A DNA stretch of 64,000 bases from Erwinia sp. E602 (GTDB lineage: Bacteria; Pseudomonadota; Gammaproteobacteria; Enterobacterales; Enterobacteriaceae), in the NCBI RefSeq assembly GCF_018141005.1, contig NZ_CP046582.1, forward strand, positions 4,340,001 to 4,404,000, written 5' to 3'. The notes beneath the pieces are model-generated. The model did not search any database, was not told where the DNA came from, and saw only the letters and a program-made list of their open reading frames with translations. Both the position numbers and the translations under genes were made by a program. Each line of letters opens with the position of its first letter. Positions within the stretch are counted from its first letter, which is position 1. Positions 18,977-28,272 of this stretch are shown here, in pieces.

Positions 18977-20500
18977 ATGCCGTCATCTCCCGATCCCGTT
19001 CTGACGCTTGCGCACATTACCAAACGCTTCGGCGGCACCCTCGCCGTTAACGATGTCAGTCTGGACGTTCATCCCGGCGAGGTCCTCGCCCTGCTGGGCG
19101 AAAACGGTGCCGGCAAATCCACGCTGATCAAAGTGCTGGCCGGGGTCTACCCGCGTGACGGCGGCGACATCATTTTCCACGGGCAGAGCATCAGCTCCGC
19201 AGCACAGTTGAAAACCGCGCAGCGCCAGCCGATCGCCTTTATCCATCAGGATCTCGGGCTGATCGAGTGGATGACGGTAGCGGAGAACATGGCGCTGGTG
19301 ATGGGATTCCGCCGCAGGCTGGGGCTGATCGACTGGCGTGCCGTGCGTGAACGTTCCCGCGCCGCGCTGGAGGAAGTCGGTATCGCCCTCGACCCGGATG
19401 CGCGGGTTTTTGAGCTGACGCGCACCGAAAAATCGCTGCTGGCCATCGCCCGTGCGGTAGCGGTGAATGCCGAAGTGCTGGTGCTGGATGAACCCACCGC
19501 CTCGCTGCCCGCCAACGACGTGCGCCACCTGTTCGGCGTAATCGAACGGCTGAAAGCGAAAAAGGTCGGCATGATCTACGTCACCCACCGGCTCGATGAG
19601 GTGATCGAAATCGCCGACCGGGTCTGCGTGATGCGTGACGGCCGGCGCGTGGCAGGGGGGCACACCAGCGAGTACAGCCTGCGGGGCCTGGTGGAAACCA
19701 TCGTCGGCGAAGCGCTGGCCGATAACCAGCGCCTGCCGCTGCCGGAGCAGCGTGACCCGGTGCTCAGCCTGCAGCAGCTGCGCACTGGCGAGGTCGGTCC
19801 GATCTCCTTTGACCTGCAGCCGGGAGAAATGCTGGCGCTGGCCGGGTTGCGCGGCGCCGGGCAGGAGGAGATCGGTCGCCTGCTGTTCGGCCTGCGCCAG
19901 GCCAGCGCGGGCTCTATTCAGTTCCGCCAGCAGCGTTATCAGCCGCAGTCGCCGCGCCAGGCGATGGATGCCGGCGTCTCGCTGGTGGCTGGCGATCGCA
20001 CCGGTGAGAGCCTGGTGATGTCAATGAGCGTGCGCGAAAACCTGTTTATTAATCCGTGCGCCAGCGGCCACCGTCTGCTGTCGCGCTACGGCCGGCGCGC
20101 CGAAATTGGCGCCAGCTGGTGGAAGGTGCAGCTGTTTGACGTGCGCCCGAAAGACGTCAACCTCGATATCAGCGCGCTCTCCGGCGGCAACCAGCAGAAG
20201 GTGGTGATGGCGCGCTGGATGCACCTCAACGCCCCGCTGCTGATCCTCGAAGACCCGACCGCCGGGGTCGACGTCGGCGCGCGTGAAGAGATCTACCACC
20301 TGCTGAACAAAGCGCTGGCCGACGGCGTGGCGGTGCTGGTGATCTCCAGCGACTTTGAAGAGATCGCCCATATCTGTAACCGCGCGCTGGTGTTTAACCG
20401 CGGCCAGGTGGTGGGTGAACTGAAAAACGAGCAGGTGACCTTTGCCCAATTACTGGAACTGGCTTCGGCCAGCTCCACCGCCCCGTTAGCCACTGTCTGA
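18977..20500 (+). CDS. Sugar ABC importer ATPase (RbsA-type, two nucleotide-binding domains)
   Basis: 507 residues from ATG 18977 (AGGAGG 5 bases upstream; a TTG at 18962 is less likely). Domain 1 has a full Walker A (GENGAGKST, residues 41-49) but an altered signature (LTRTE instead of LSGGQ). Domain 2 has a degenerate Walker A (GLRGAGQEE), an intact signature LSGGNQQ, and EDPTAGVD where DEPT is usual. Such splitting of intact motifs between halves is common in ribose-type importers. It forms the importer with the next two genes and takes the place of the TRAP genes yiaMNO of E. coli. Confidence 0.87.
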   Translation: MPSSPDPVLTLAHITKRFGGTLAVNDVSLDVHPGEVLALLGENGAGKSTLIKVLAGVYPRDGGDIIFHGQSISSAAQLKTAQRQPIAFIHQDLGLIEWMTVAENMALVMGFRRRLGLIDWRAVRERSRAALEEVGIALDPDARVFELTRTEKSLLAIARAVAVNAEVLVLDEPTASLPANDVRHLFGVIERLKAKKVGMIYVTHRLDEVIEIADRVCVMRDGRRVAGGHTSEYSLRGLVETIVGEALADNQRLPLPEQRDPVLSLQQLRTGEVGPISFDLQPGEMLALAGLRGAGQEEIGRLLFGLRQASAGSIQFRQQRYQPQSPRQAMDAGVSLVAGDRTGESLVMSMSVRENLFINPCASGHRLLSRYGRRAEIGASWWKVQLFDVRPKDVNLDISALSGGNQQKVVMARWMHLNAPLLILEDPTAGVDVGAREEIYHLLNKALADGVAVLVISSDFEEIAHICNRALVFNRGQVVGELKNEQVTFAQLLELASASSTAPLATV

Positions 20501-20537
20501 GCCACTACGCCGCCCGGAAGGTGGCAGGAGAAGCGAT

Positions 20538-21641
20538 ATGTCCAACAAAACATCCGTTAAGTCTACGGCACTGGAGCAGCGGGTCAGCCTCGGCCAGCAC
20601 GGCATTGGCCCCTGGTCGATGCAGGTGATCACCCGCTACGGCCTGCTGCTGCTGTGCGTGCTGCTGACGCTGCTGTTCTCGCTGCTGTCGCCGTCGTTCG
20701 CCAGCATGCTGACCCTGCAGGCGATCCTTGCCAGCAAAGCCAAGATCGCCCTGCTGGCGCTGGCGGCCACCCTGCCGATGATCGTCGGTAAAATCGACCT
20801 TAACGTCGGCTTCGGCATCGTGCTGTGGCACATTCTTGCCATCACGCTGCAGGTGCAGTACGGCTTCTCGTGGCAGATGGCGGTGCTGACGGTGCTGGCG
20901 ATCTCGGCGCTGTACGGGCTGCTGAACGGCATCCTGGTCGCGCTGGCCGATATCGACAGCTTTGTCGCCACGCTGGGCTCCGGCACCGTGCTCTACGCGG
21001 TGGCGCTGTGGCACTCCGGCGGCCGCCAGATCGTCGGCGACCTGCCCGATGCCTTCACCGCGCTGCAGTACACCGAGCTGTTCGGCATTCCGATCGGGGC
21101 GTTTTACGTGCTGGCGGTGGCGGTGGTGCTGTGGCTGGTAACCGAACATACCCCGCTCGGCCGCTGCATGTACGCGGTGGGCGGAAACCCGGCGGCGGCG
21201 CGGCTGAACGGCATCGCGGTGAATAAATTTACCATCGGCGCGTTTATCGCCTCCAGCGTGCTGACCGGCTTTAGCGGCGTGCTGATCGCCGCCGAACAGG
21301 GCGTCGGCCAGGCCAGCGTCGGCATGGACTACCTGTTACCGGCGCTGGTCGGCGCCTTCCTCGGCAGCACCACCATTCGTCCGGGGCGGGTCAACGTCTG
21401 GGGCACCGTGGTCGGTATCGCTATTCTCGCCATCGGCATCGCCGGCATCCAGCAGTTTGGCGGGGAATTCTGGGTCGAACCGCTGTTTAACGGTGCCACC
21501 CTGCTGCTGTCAATCACCCTTGCCGGTTACGCCCAGCGCCGCCGGATGCTCAATCAGAAAGCCGTAGTGCGCAACCAGAGCACCCCGGCCAGCACGCCAG
21601 ACAATAATCAGAAAACCATCACTCCAGGGAGTTCGCTATGA
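20538..21641 (+). CDS. Sugar ABC importer permease (RbsC-type)
   Basis: 367 residues with about ten hydrophobic segments after a roughly 30-residue cytoplasmic N-terminus. RbsC-family blocks are visible (GKIDLNVGFG, GGNPAAARLNGI, LVGAFLGSTTIRPGRVNVWGT). AGGAG lies 7 bases before the ATG. The gene overlaps the binding-protein start by ATGA. It should form the membrane channel of the importer powered by the upstream ATPase. Confidence 0.87.
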   Translation: MSNKTSVKSTALEQRVSLGQHGIGPWSMQVITRYGLLLLCVLLTLLFSLLSPSFASMLTLQAILASKAKIALLALAATLPMIVGKIDLNVGFGIVLWHILAITLQVQYGFSWQMAVLTVLAISALYGLLNGILVALADIDSFVATLGSGTVLYAVALWHSGGRQIVGDLPDAFTALQYTELFGIPIGAFYVLAVAVVLWLVTEHTPLGRCMYAVGGNPAAARLNGIAVNKFTIGAFIASSVLTGFSGVLIAAEQGVGQASVGMDYLLPALVGAFLGSTTIRPGRVNVWGTVVGIAILAIGIAGIQQFGGEFWVEPLFNGATLLLSITLAGYAQRRRMLNQKAVVRNQSTPASTPDNNQKTITPGSSL

Positions 21642-22738
21642 AACGTCATGTTCCTGCTCTTGCCCTCTGTACCCTGCTTGCCGGATCGCTGCCCGCCTGG
21701 GCCGACAGCTACCTTGACCAGGCCACGGCGGCGGTCACCAGAGCCACCGCCAGCGTCAGCGAGTGGGACGGCCCGACCAGCGGCCCGCGTCTGCAGCCGA
21801 ATAAAAAGGTGATTTTCATCGCCGCCGATATGAAAAACGGCGGCATCCAGGGCGTGCAGCAGGGGCTGAGCGACGCCGCGAAGGCGGCAGGTTGGCAGCT
21901 GGACACCCTGGACGGCGGGGGTTCGGTGAAAGATCAGCTGGCGGCGCTGAACCAGGCGATCGCCCAGCGCCCGGACGGCATTGTGATCGGCGGCTGGGAT
22001 CCGAACGTGGCGAAAATTTTGCTGAAGAAGGCCCACCAGCAGAAGATCGTGCTGATGGCCTGGCACGCCAAACCGCAGCCGGGGCCGCTGGCGCAGTACA
22101 ATATCGTCACCAACATTACTTCTGACTCTAACGAGGTGGCCCGCCTCGCCGCGCAGTACGCGGTGGTGAAATCCGGCGGCACCGCGAAGGTGCTGATCTT
22201 CACCGACTCGCTGTACCAGATCGCGCTGGATAAGGCCAACGTGATGAAGGCGGAGATCGCCAAATGCAGCGGCTGTCAGCTGGTGGAGTTTATCGATACG
22301 CCGCTGGCGGATACCGCCAACCGCATGCCGTCGATGACCTTCAGCCTGCTGCAGAAGTACGGCGACCGCTTCCAGTACGCGCTGGCGATCAACGATCTTT
22401 ACTTTGACTTTATGGCCCCGGCGCTGAAAACCGCCGGTAAAGGCGGCAGCAACGCGCCGTATAACATCTCCGCCGGCGACGGCTCGATCTCGGCCTTCCA
22501 GCGCATCCGCAACGGCGACAGCCAGCTGGGCACGGTGGCTGAACCGCTGGCGCTGCACGGCTGGCAGCTGCTGGACGAGTTTAACCGCGCCTTTGCCGGC
22601 CAGCCGCCGTCCGGCTATATCACCCCGGCGCACCTGATCACTAAAGAGAATATCGGCAGCGACGGCGGGCCGCAGAACCACTACGACCCGCAAAATGACT
22701 ACCAGGGGCACTACAAGGCCATCTGGGGCGTGAAATAA
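21638..22738 (+). CDS. Periplasmic sugar-binding protein of the ABC importer (RbsB-type)
   Basis: 366 residues. A clear signal peptide (MKRHVPALALCTLLAGSLPAWA) precedes a type I periplasmic-binding fold, with VIFIAADMKNGGIQGVQQGLSDAAKAAGW at the start of the first lobe and ALAINDLYFDFMAPAL in the second. GGGAG lies 6 bases before the ATG. The ligand is not identifiable; the lactonase and diketogulonate enzymes downstream suggest an ascorbate-like lactone or sugar acid. Confidence 0.85.
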   Translation: MKRHVPALALCTLLAGSLPAWADSYLDQATAAVTRATASVSEWDGPTSGPRLQPNKKVIFIAADMKNGGIQGVQQGLSDAAKAAGWQLDTLDGGGSVKDQLAALNQAIAQRPDGIVIGGWDPNVAKILLKKAHQQKIVLMAWHAKPQPGPLAQYNIVTNITSDSNEVARLAAQYAVVKSGGTAKVLIFTDSLYQIALDKANVMKAEIAKCSGCQLVEFIDTPLADTANRMPSMTFSLLQKYGDRFQYALAINDLYFDFMAPALKTAGKGGSNAPYNISAGDGSISAFQRIRNGDSQLGTVAEPLALHGWQLLDEFNRAFAGQPPSGYITPAHLITKENIGSDGGPQNHYDPQNDYQGHYKAIWGVK

Positions 22739-22748
22739 CGGAGGATCT

Positions 22749-23600
22749 ATGTCAGTAACGGACGGACTCATCCTGGAAAAACTCTGCTCGCCGGCCATCT
22801 GGGCCGAAGGGCCGGTATGGCTGCCGCAGCAGGATGCGGTGGTGTTCAGCGACGTGAAAGGCAACCGCATGTTCCGCTGGCAGCGCAACGGTGAGCTGAG
22901 CCTGTGGCGCTCACCGTCACACTACGCTAACGGCAACGCGCTGGACCGCGAAGGGCGGGTAGTGAGCTGTGAACACGGCCGCCGCGCCATCAGCCGCACC
23001 GAGGCGGACGGCAGCGTCCGGCTGCTGGTGGAGAAGGTCGACGGCAAGCGCTTCAACTCGCCGAACGACGTGGTGGTGCGCTCCGACGGGACGATCTGGT
23101 TTACCGATCCCCCCTACGGCATTATCAGCGACGACGAGGGCTACCACGCGCACAGCCAGGTGATCGGCTGCTACGTATATTGCTTCGATCCGGCCACCCG
23201 GCAGCTAAGTATCGCCGCCAGCGACGTGCAGCGTCCAAACGGGCTGGCGTTTTCACCGGATGAAAGCCTGCTCTACGTGGCGGATATGTCGGTTATCGAC
23301 TTTCCGACGCTGGGCCGCCGTGAGCTGCGGGTCTACCGGGTTGACGGCATGCAGCTGGTGGACGGGCGCCAGTTTGCCGGGGTGGATCCGGGTATCCCGG
23401 ACGGCTTCTGCGTTGATCCACAAGGATCGATCTGGTGCAGCTGCGATGACGGCGTGATCCTGTTCGACAGCCAGGGACAGCGCCAGGGCAAGATCGCGGT
23501 GCCGGAGCGGGTGTCGAACTGCACCTTCGGCGGCCCGGACGGTGACGAGCTGTATATCACCGCCACCACCTCGCTCTACCGGGTGCGGATCGGGCGGTAA
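22749..23600 (+). CDS. SMP-30/gluconolactonase-family lactone hydrolase
   Basis: 283 residues, a six-bladed beta-propeller family. Metal-site residues can be placed: Glu in WAEGP near residue 20, Asn in FNSPNDVV near 101, Asn in RPNGLAFSPD and Asp in GIPDGF. GGAGG lies 4 bases before the ATG, 10 bases after the binding-protein stop. No signal peptide, so cytosolic. It probably opens a sugar lactone delivered by the importer before the YiaK step; E. coli yiaK-S has no such gene. Confidence 0.85.
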   Translation: MSVTDGLILEKLCSPAIWAEGPVWLPQQDAVVFSDVKGNRMFRWQRNGELSLWRSPSHYANGNALDREGRVVSCEHGRRAISRTEADGSVRLLVEKVDGKRFNSPNDVVVRSDGTIWFTDPPYGIISDDEGYHAHSQVIGCYVYCFDPATRQLSIAASDVQRPNGLAFSPDESLLYVADMSVIDFPTLGRRELRVYRVDGMQLVDGRQFAGVDPGIPDGFCVDPQGSIWCSCDDGVILFDSQGQRQGKIAVPERVSNCTFGGPDGDELYITATTSLYRVRIGR

Positions 23601-23821
23601 GGGTCGCCGGCCACCGGCCACGTGCAGGCCAGCCGAAAGCCACCGCGCCGTATCCCGCCCGCTAACCTGCCTGCCAGTGTCGACCACTGCGCCAGTAACA
23701 GAGCGGGATTGCAGCGGCCGCCGCTGACCTGCACATAACAGCCTCCCCCTGTTTTCTACGGGGGAGGATCCACAGATCGGTCTGACTGTTCTGCGATGCC
23801 CCGCGCCCCATTCCCGCCCGA

Positions 23822-23837
23822 TGTGCCCGCGATCACA
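23822..23837 (+). promoter_or_regulatory. CRP-like site upstream of the yiaK unit
   Basis: TGTGC-N6-TCACA matches the CRP consensus at 9 of 10 positions. It is centred about 100 bp before the predicted transcription start, close to positions used by some class I CRP promoters. Confidence 0.5.
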
Positions 23838-23895
23838 GAAGCCAAACACGGTTTTATTTCATTGATTTTTAAAGAAAAATTTACACCCTCTTTTT

Positions 23896-23924
23896 TTGAC
23901 TTCCCCCGCTGTTCCCCATAGGAT
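23896..23924 (+). promoter_or_regulatory. Predicted sigma-70 promoter of the yiaK unit
   Basis: TTGACT, a 17-bp spacer and TAGGAT. It lies in the 402-bp gap between the lactonase and yiaK genes, so the catabolic genes probably have their own promoter besides read-through. The rest of the gap has no convincing gene. Confidence 0.5.
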
Positions 23925-23927
23925 TTA

Positions 23928-23957
23928 TTTGAAACGTCATTCCATATATTGAAATTA
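23928..23957 (+). promoter_or_regulatory. Candidate IclR-type operator, copy 2
   Basis: Begins TTTGAAAC and ends GAAATTA; 23 of 30 positions match the copy at 18879-18908. It overlaps the predicted transcription start of the yiaK unit, a position suited to repression. Confidence 0.6.
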
Positions 23958-24002
23958 CGCCGCCAGTACCGGGTGCGTACCCGGCGGCAGGGAACCAGCA
24001 GA

Positions 24003-25001
24003 ATGAGAATCAGCTACGCGCAGTTAAAGCAGGAGTTCTTAAGAGTGTTACTGGCACGCGGCGTGACGGAGGAGAAAGCCGACGCCTGCGCCACCCTGTT
24101 TGCCGACACCAGCGAAAACGGCGTCTATTCCCACGGCGTCAACCGCTTCCCGCGCTTTATCCAGCAGCTGGACGCCGGGCATATCGTACCGGACGCCGAG
24201 CCGCAGAAGATCCTGTCGCTGGGGGCGATCGAACAGTGGGACGCCCACCGCGCCATCGGTAACCTCACCGCCCGGAGCATGATGGATCGCGCCATGGCGC
24301 TGGCCGACGGCCACGGCATCGGGCTGGTGGCGCTGCGTAACGCCAACCACTGGATGCGCGGCGGCAGCTACGGCTGGCAGGCGGCAGAAAAGGGCTATAT
24401 CGGCGTCTGCTGGACCAACTCGATTGCGGTGATGCCGCCGTGGGGGGCAAAAAACTGCGCCATCGGTACCAATCCGCTGATCGTCGCCGTACCGGGCGAT
24501 CCGATCACCATGGTCGATATGTCGATGTCGATGTTCTCCTACGGCATGCTGGAAATTAACCGCCTGGCGGGCAATACGCTGCCGGTGGACGGCGGCTTTG
24601 ACGACGACGGCCACTACACCCGCGACCCGGCCACCATTGAGGCCAACCGCCGCATTCTGCCGATGGGTTACTGGAAGGGATCGGCGCTCTCCATCGTGCT
24701 GGATATGGTCGCCACCCTGCTCTCTAACGGTGCCTCGGTGACCGAGGTGACCGAAGACAACGGCGACGAATTCGGTATCTCCCAGGTGTTTATCGCCATC
24801 GACGTTGACCGGCTGATCGACGGCCCGACCCGCGATAGCAAGCTGCAGCGCATCCGCGAGTCGATCAGCGGTGCCGAACGTGCCGACAGCCAGCAGGCGA
24901 TCCGCCTGCCCGGCCACAAATTCCCCGGCATCCGCGCTGAAAACCAGCGGCTCGGTATCCCGGTTGATGAACGCGTCTGGGCACGTATCCAGGCCCTGTA
25001 A
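24003..25001 (+). CDS. dlgD: 2,3-diketo-L-gulonate reductase (YiaK/DlgD)
   Basis: 332 residues from ATG 24003; the longer TTG-initiated reading frame is not needed because E. coli YiaK starts at the same point. Near-identical blocks ([56 protein letters not shown]) assign it to the malate/L-lactate dehydrogenase-2 family; the His of NANHWMRGG is the conserved catalytic residue. It reduces 2,3-diketo-L-gulonate to 3-keto-L-gulonate with NADH in the cytosol. First gene of the second transcription unit. Confidence 0.95.
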   Translation: MRISYAQLKQEFLRVLLARGVTEEKADACATLFADTSENGVYSHGVNRFPRFIQQLDAGHIVPDAEPQKILSLGAIEQWDAHRAIGNLTARSMMDRAMALADGHGIGLVALRNANHWMRGGSYGWQAAEKGYIGVCWTNSIAVMPPWGAKNCAIGTNPLIVAVPGDPITMVDMSMSMFSYGMLEINRLAGNTLPVDGGFDDDGHYTRDPATIEANRRILPMGYWKGSALSIVLDMVATLLSNGASVTEVTEDNGDEFGISQVFIAIDVDRLIDGPTRDSKLQRIRESISGAERADSQQAIRLPGHKFPGIRAENQRLGIPVDERVWARIQAL

Positions 25002-25012
25002 GGAGCAACGCG

Positions 25013-25480
25013 ATGATCTTTGGTCACATTGAGAATACCGATACCCGCCACTATCCCGCCGCCATCGCCCGCGCGCTCGACTACCTGCGCGGCCATGACC
25101 TGGCGGCGATGGCCGCCGGGCGCTATCAGGACGACGCCACCGGCTGGGTGGTGCAGGTGCTGGATCTGCAGACCTCGCCGGGCCATGAGAACTTCCCGGA
25201 AGCGCACCGCCGCCATCTCGACGTGCAGTTCCTGGTGAGCGGCAGCGAGCTGATCGGTGTCGCAACGGCGCAGGCCGATCTGCCCGTGCAGCAGCCCTAC
25301 GATGAAGCGCGCGACATCGTGTTCTATCAGGACGCACCGCATGAGAGCCAGCTGCTGATGCAGCCGGGCAACTTTGCGGTGTTCTATCCGCAAGATATTC
25401 ACCGCCCGAACGGCATGCTGGAGACGCCACAGGCGATCCGCAAGGTGGTGGTAAAAATTCCTGTCGCCGACCTGGCCTGA
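25013..25480 (+). CDS. yiaL: YiaL, YhcH/YjgK/YiaL-family protein
   Basis: 155 residues, a cupin-like family (DUF386) found in sugar-acid operons. PEAHRRHLDVQFLVSGSE and FAVFYPQDIHRPN carry His and Glu residues likely to bind a metal. AAGGAG lies 7 bases before the ATG, 11 bases after yiaK. The biochemical role is not settled; relatives act on sugar anomers or epimers. Confidence 0.88.
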   Translation: MIFGHIENTDTRHYPAAIARALDYLRGHDLAAMAAGRYQDDATGWVVQVLDLQTSPGHENFPEAHRRHLDVQFLVSGSELIGVATAQADLPVQQPYDEARDIVFYQDAPHESQLLMQPGNFAVFYPQDIHRPNGMLETPQAIRKVVVKIPVADLA

Positions 25481-25495
25481 GCAACGAGGATCGCT

Positions 25496-26791
25496 ATGAG
25501 TCTGACCTCCACCACTGACACCCGCGACGCGGTCCCGGCGATGCGCTGGCTGCGCATCGTGCCGCCGATCCTGATCACCTGCATCATCTCCTATATGGAC
25601 CGGGTGAATATCGCCTTCGCCATGCCCGGCGGTATGGATGCCGACCTCGGCATCAGCGCCTCGATGGCCGGCCTGGCCGGCGGCATCTTCTTTATCGGCT
25701 ACCTGTTTCTGCAGGTGCCCGGCGGCAGGCTGGCGGTGTACGGCAACGGCAAGCGCTTTATCGGCTGGTCGCTGCTGGCCTGGGCGGTGATCTCGGTGCT
25801 GACCGGCTTTGCCAGCAACCATTATCAGCTGCTGGCGCTGCGCTTTGCGCTCGGCGTCTCCGAGGGCGGCATGCTGCCGGTGGTGCTGACCATGATCGGC
25901 AACTGGTTCCCGGACGCCGAGCGCGGCCGCGCCAACGCCATCGTGATCATGTTCGTGCCGATCGCCGGCATCCTCACCGCCCCGCTCTCCGGCTGGATCA
26001 TCACCGGCTGGGACTGGCGCATGCTGTTCTTCGTTGAGGGGGGCATGTCGCTGGTGGTGATGGCGCTGTGGCACTTTACCATCAGCAACCGTCCGCAGGA
26101 GGCGAAGTGGATCTCCGCCGCCGAGAAGCAGTATCTGATTAAAACGCTGCACGACGAACAGCTGCAGATCAAAGGCCAGAACACCCGCAAAGCCTCGCTG
26201 CGCCAGGTGATGCGCGAACCGGTGATGTGGCGGCTGATTATGGTCAACTTCTTCTATCAGACCGGTATCTACGGCTACACGCTGTGGCTGCCGACCATCC
26301 TGAAAGAGCTGACCCACGGCAATATTGCCCAGGTCGGCTGGCTGGCGATCCTGCCTTACGTCGGGGCTATTTTCGGCATGTTTCTGTTCTCCAGCCTGTC
26401 GGACGCCAGCGGCCGCCGCAGGCTGTTCGTAACGCTGCCGCTGGCCGGCTTTGCGCTGTGCATGGCGCTGTCGGTGGTGCTGAAGGCGCATATCTGGTGG
26501 TCCTACGCCGCGCTGGTCGGCTGCGGGGTGTTTATTCAGTCGGCGGCCGGGGTGTTCTGGAGTATTCCGCCGCGGCTGTTTAACGCCGAAGTGGCCGGCG
26601 GCGCGCGCGGGGTGATTAACGCGCTGGGCAACCTTGGCGGTTTCTGCGGCCCCTATATGGTTGGCGTACTGATCGCCGAATACAGCAAGGATGCCGGCGT
26701 TTACAGCCTGGCGGTCTCGCTGGCGCTGGCCTCGCTGCTGGCGCTGACCCTGCCAGCCCGCTGCGATAACGCACGTAAGGCGGTGGTATGA
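25496..26791 (+). CDS. MFS sugar-acid transporter (anion:cation symporter type, YiaX2-like)
   Basis: 431 residues, about twelve membrane spans. The N-terminal RIVPPILITCIISYMDRVNI block and the GWRMLF-like segment after helix 5 mark the ACS family, which includes hexuronate and glucarate/tartrate symporters. Klebsiella yia clusters carry an MFS gene (yiaX2) at this position, while E. coli has TRAP genes. It overlaps lyxK by ATGA. With the ABC importer the cluster encodes two uptake systems. Confidence 0.85.
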   Translation: MSLTSTTDTRDAVPAMRWLRIVPPILITCIISYMDRVNIAFAMPGGMDADLGISASMAGLAGGIFFIGYLFLQVPGGRLAVYGNGKRFIGWSLLAWAVISVLTGFASNHYQLLALRFALGVSEGGMLPVVLTMIGNWFPDAERGRANAIVIMFVPIAGILTAPLSGWIITGWDWRMLFFVEGGMSLVVMALWHFTISNRPQEAKWISAAEKQYLIKTLHDEQLQIKGQNTRKASLRQVMREPVMWRLIMVNFFYQTGIYGYTLWLPTILKELTHGNIAQVGWLAILPYVGAIFGMFLFSSLSDASGRRRLFVTLPLAGFALCMALSVVLKAHIWWSYAALVGCGVFIQSAAGVFWSIPPRLFNAEVAGGARGVINALGNLGGFCGPYMVGVLIAEYSKDAGVYSLAVSLALASLLALTLPARCDNARKAVV

Positions 26792-28272
26792 GCTACTGGT
26801 TAGGGCTTGACTGCGGCGGCACCTTTATTAAGGCCGGGCTGTATAACGCACAGGGCCGCGAGCTGGCGGTCGCCCGGCAGAGCCTGCCGGTGCTGGTGCC
26901 GGAACCGGGCCGCGCCGAGCGCGACCTGCACCAGCTGTGGCAACAGGCGGCGACGGTAATCCGTCAGGTGCTGGAGAACAGCGGGCTGGACGCCGCGCAG
27001 GTGGCCGGGGTGGGCATCTCCGCACAGGGTAAAGGGCTGTTTCTGCTGGATAAGCAGGGCGAGCCGCTCGGCAACGGCATCCTCTCCTCCGACCGCCGGG
27101 CGCTGGCGCTGGTGCAGCAGTGGCAGCGCGACGGGGTGCCCGCCGCGCTCTACCCGGTCACCCGCCAGACGCTGTGGACCGGCCACCCGGTGTCGCTGCT
27201 GCGCTGGGTGAAACTGCATGAACCGCAGCGTTATGCCGCCATTGGCAGCGTGCTGATGGCGCACGACTACCTGCGCTACCGCCTGACCGGCGAGCTGGCC
27301 TGTGAAGAGACCAATATCTCCGAATCCAACCTGTACGATATGCAGCAGGGCGACTTTTCGCCCGCGCTGGCACAGCGGCTGGGAATTGTAGAGATCCTGC
27401 CGGCCCTGCCAGCGATTATCGGCTCTGCTGCCGTGGCGGGTACGGTGACGGCCGGGGCCGCCGCGCTGTGCGGGCTTAAGCCGGGTACGCCGGTGGTCGG
27501 CGGGCTGTTTGACGTGGTCTCCACCGCGCTGTGCGCCGGGCTGGATGACGACACCCGTATCAACGCGGTGATGGGCACCTGGTCGGTGACCAGCGGCATC
27601 ACCGACCGCCTGAGCGATGAGGTCGACTACCCGTTTGTTTACGGCCGCTACGCCATCGACGGCCAGTACATTATTCACGAGGCCAGTCCGACCTCCGCCG
27701 CCAACCTCGAGTGGTTCTGCCAGCAGTGGGGGCTGAACGACTACCCGCGCCTTAATCAGTGGGTGGCGGAACTGCCACCGGCGGCCAGCTCGCTGCTGTT
27801 TGTCCCCTTCCTGTACGGCAATAACGCCGGGGGCAATCTGCACGCCAGTTTCTACGGCCTGCAGGCTGCACACCAGCGCGGCCATCTGTTACAGGCGATC
27901 TACGAGGGGGTGGTGTTCGCCCATCTGACTCACCTCAACCGCATCCGCCAGCGCTTCCCGCGCGTCACGGCCCTGCGCCTCAGCGGCGGACCGACCCGCT
28001 CCGCCTGCTGGATGCAGATGTTCGCCGATATCAGCGGCCTGCCGGTGGAGATCCCGCAGATTGAGGAGAGCGGCTGCCTGGGCGCGGCGCTGGTGGCGAT
28101 GACCGGCACCGGGGCGTATCCGTCGCTGCTGGCCGCACAGCAGACTCTGGCACCGGAAGTCGTCTGTTATCAGCCGGATGCGGAACGCCATCGGCTCTAC
28201 CAACAAAAATATCAGCGCTATCAGCGGCTGGTGGCGGCACTGACCGCCGTGGAACAGGAAACCACACCATGA
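26788..28272 (+). CDS. lyxK: L-xylulose/3-keto-L-gulonate kinase LyxK
   Basis: 494 residues, FGGY kinase family, highly similar to E. coli LyxK (498). It begins with the phosphate-1 loop WLGLDCGGTFIKAGLY; SSDRRA, SQGKGLFLLD and the C-terminal LSGGPTRSACWMQM adenosine-site block are present. It phosphorylates 3-keto-L-gulonate (and L-xylulose) with ATP. Four-base overlaps on both sides indicate tight coupling in the operon. Confidence 0.93.
   Translation: MSYWLGLDCGGTFIKAGLYNAQGRELAVARQSLPVLVPEPGRAERDLHQLWQQAATVIRQVLENSGLDAAQVAGVGISAQGKGLFLLDKQGEPLGNGILSSDRRALALVQQWQRDGVPAALYPVTRQTLWTGHPVSLLRWVKLHEPQRYAAIGSVLMAHDYLRYRLTGELACEETNISESNLYDMQQGDFSPALAQRLGIVEILPALPAIIGSAAVAGTVTAGAAALCGLKPGTPVVGGLFDVVSTALCAGLDDDTRINAVMGTWSVTSGITDRLSDEVDYPFVYGRYAIDGQYIIHEASPTSAANLEWFCQQWGLNDYPRLNQWVAELPPAASSLLFVPFLYGNNAGGNLHASFYGLQAAHQRGHLLQAIYEGVVFAHLTHLNRIRQRFPRVTALRLSGGPTRSACWMQMFADISGLPVEIPQIEESGCLGAALVAMTGTGAYPSLLAAQQTLAPEVVCYQPDAERHRLYQQKYQRYQRLVAALTAVEQETTP

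Noticed and set aside
24048..26491. Two very long minus-strand ORFs across yiaK, yiaL and the MFS gene
   Set aside because: High-GC antisense open frames; His/Arg/Gln-rich and without domain features, while the plus-strand proteins are well conserved.
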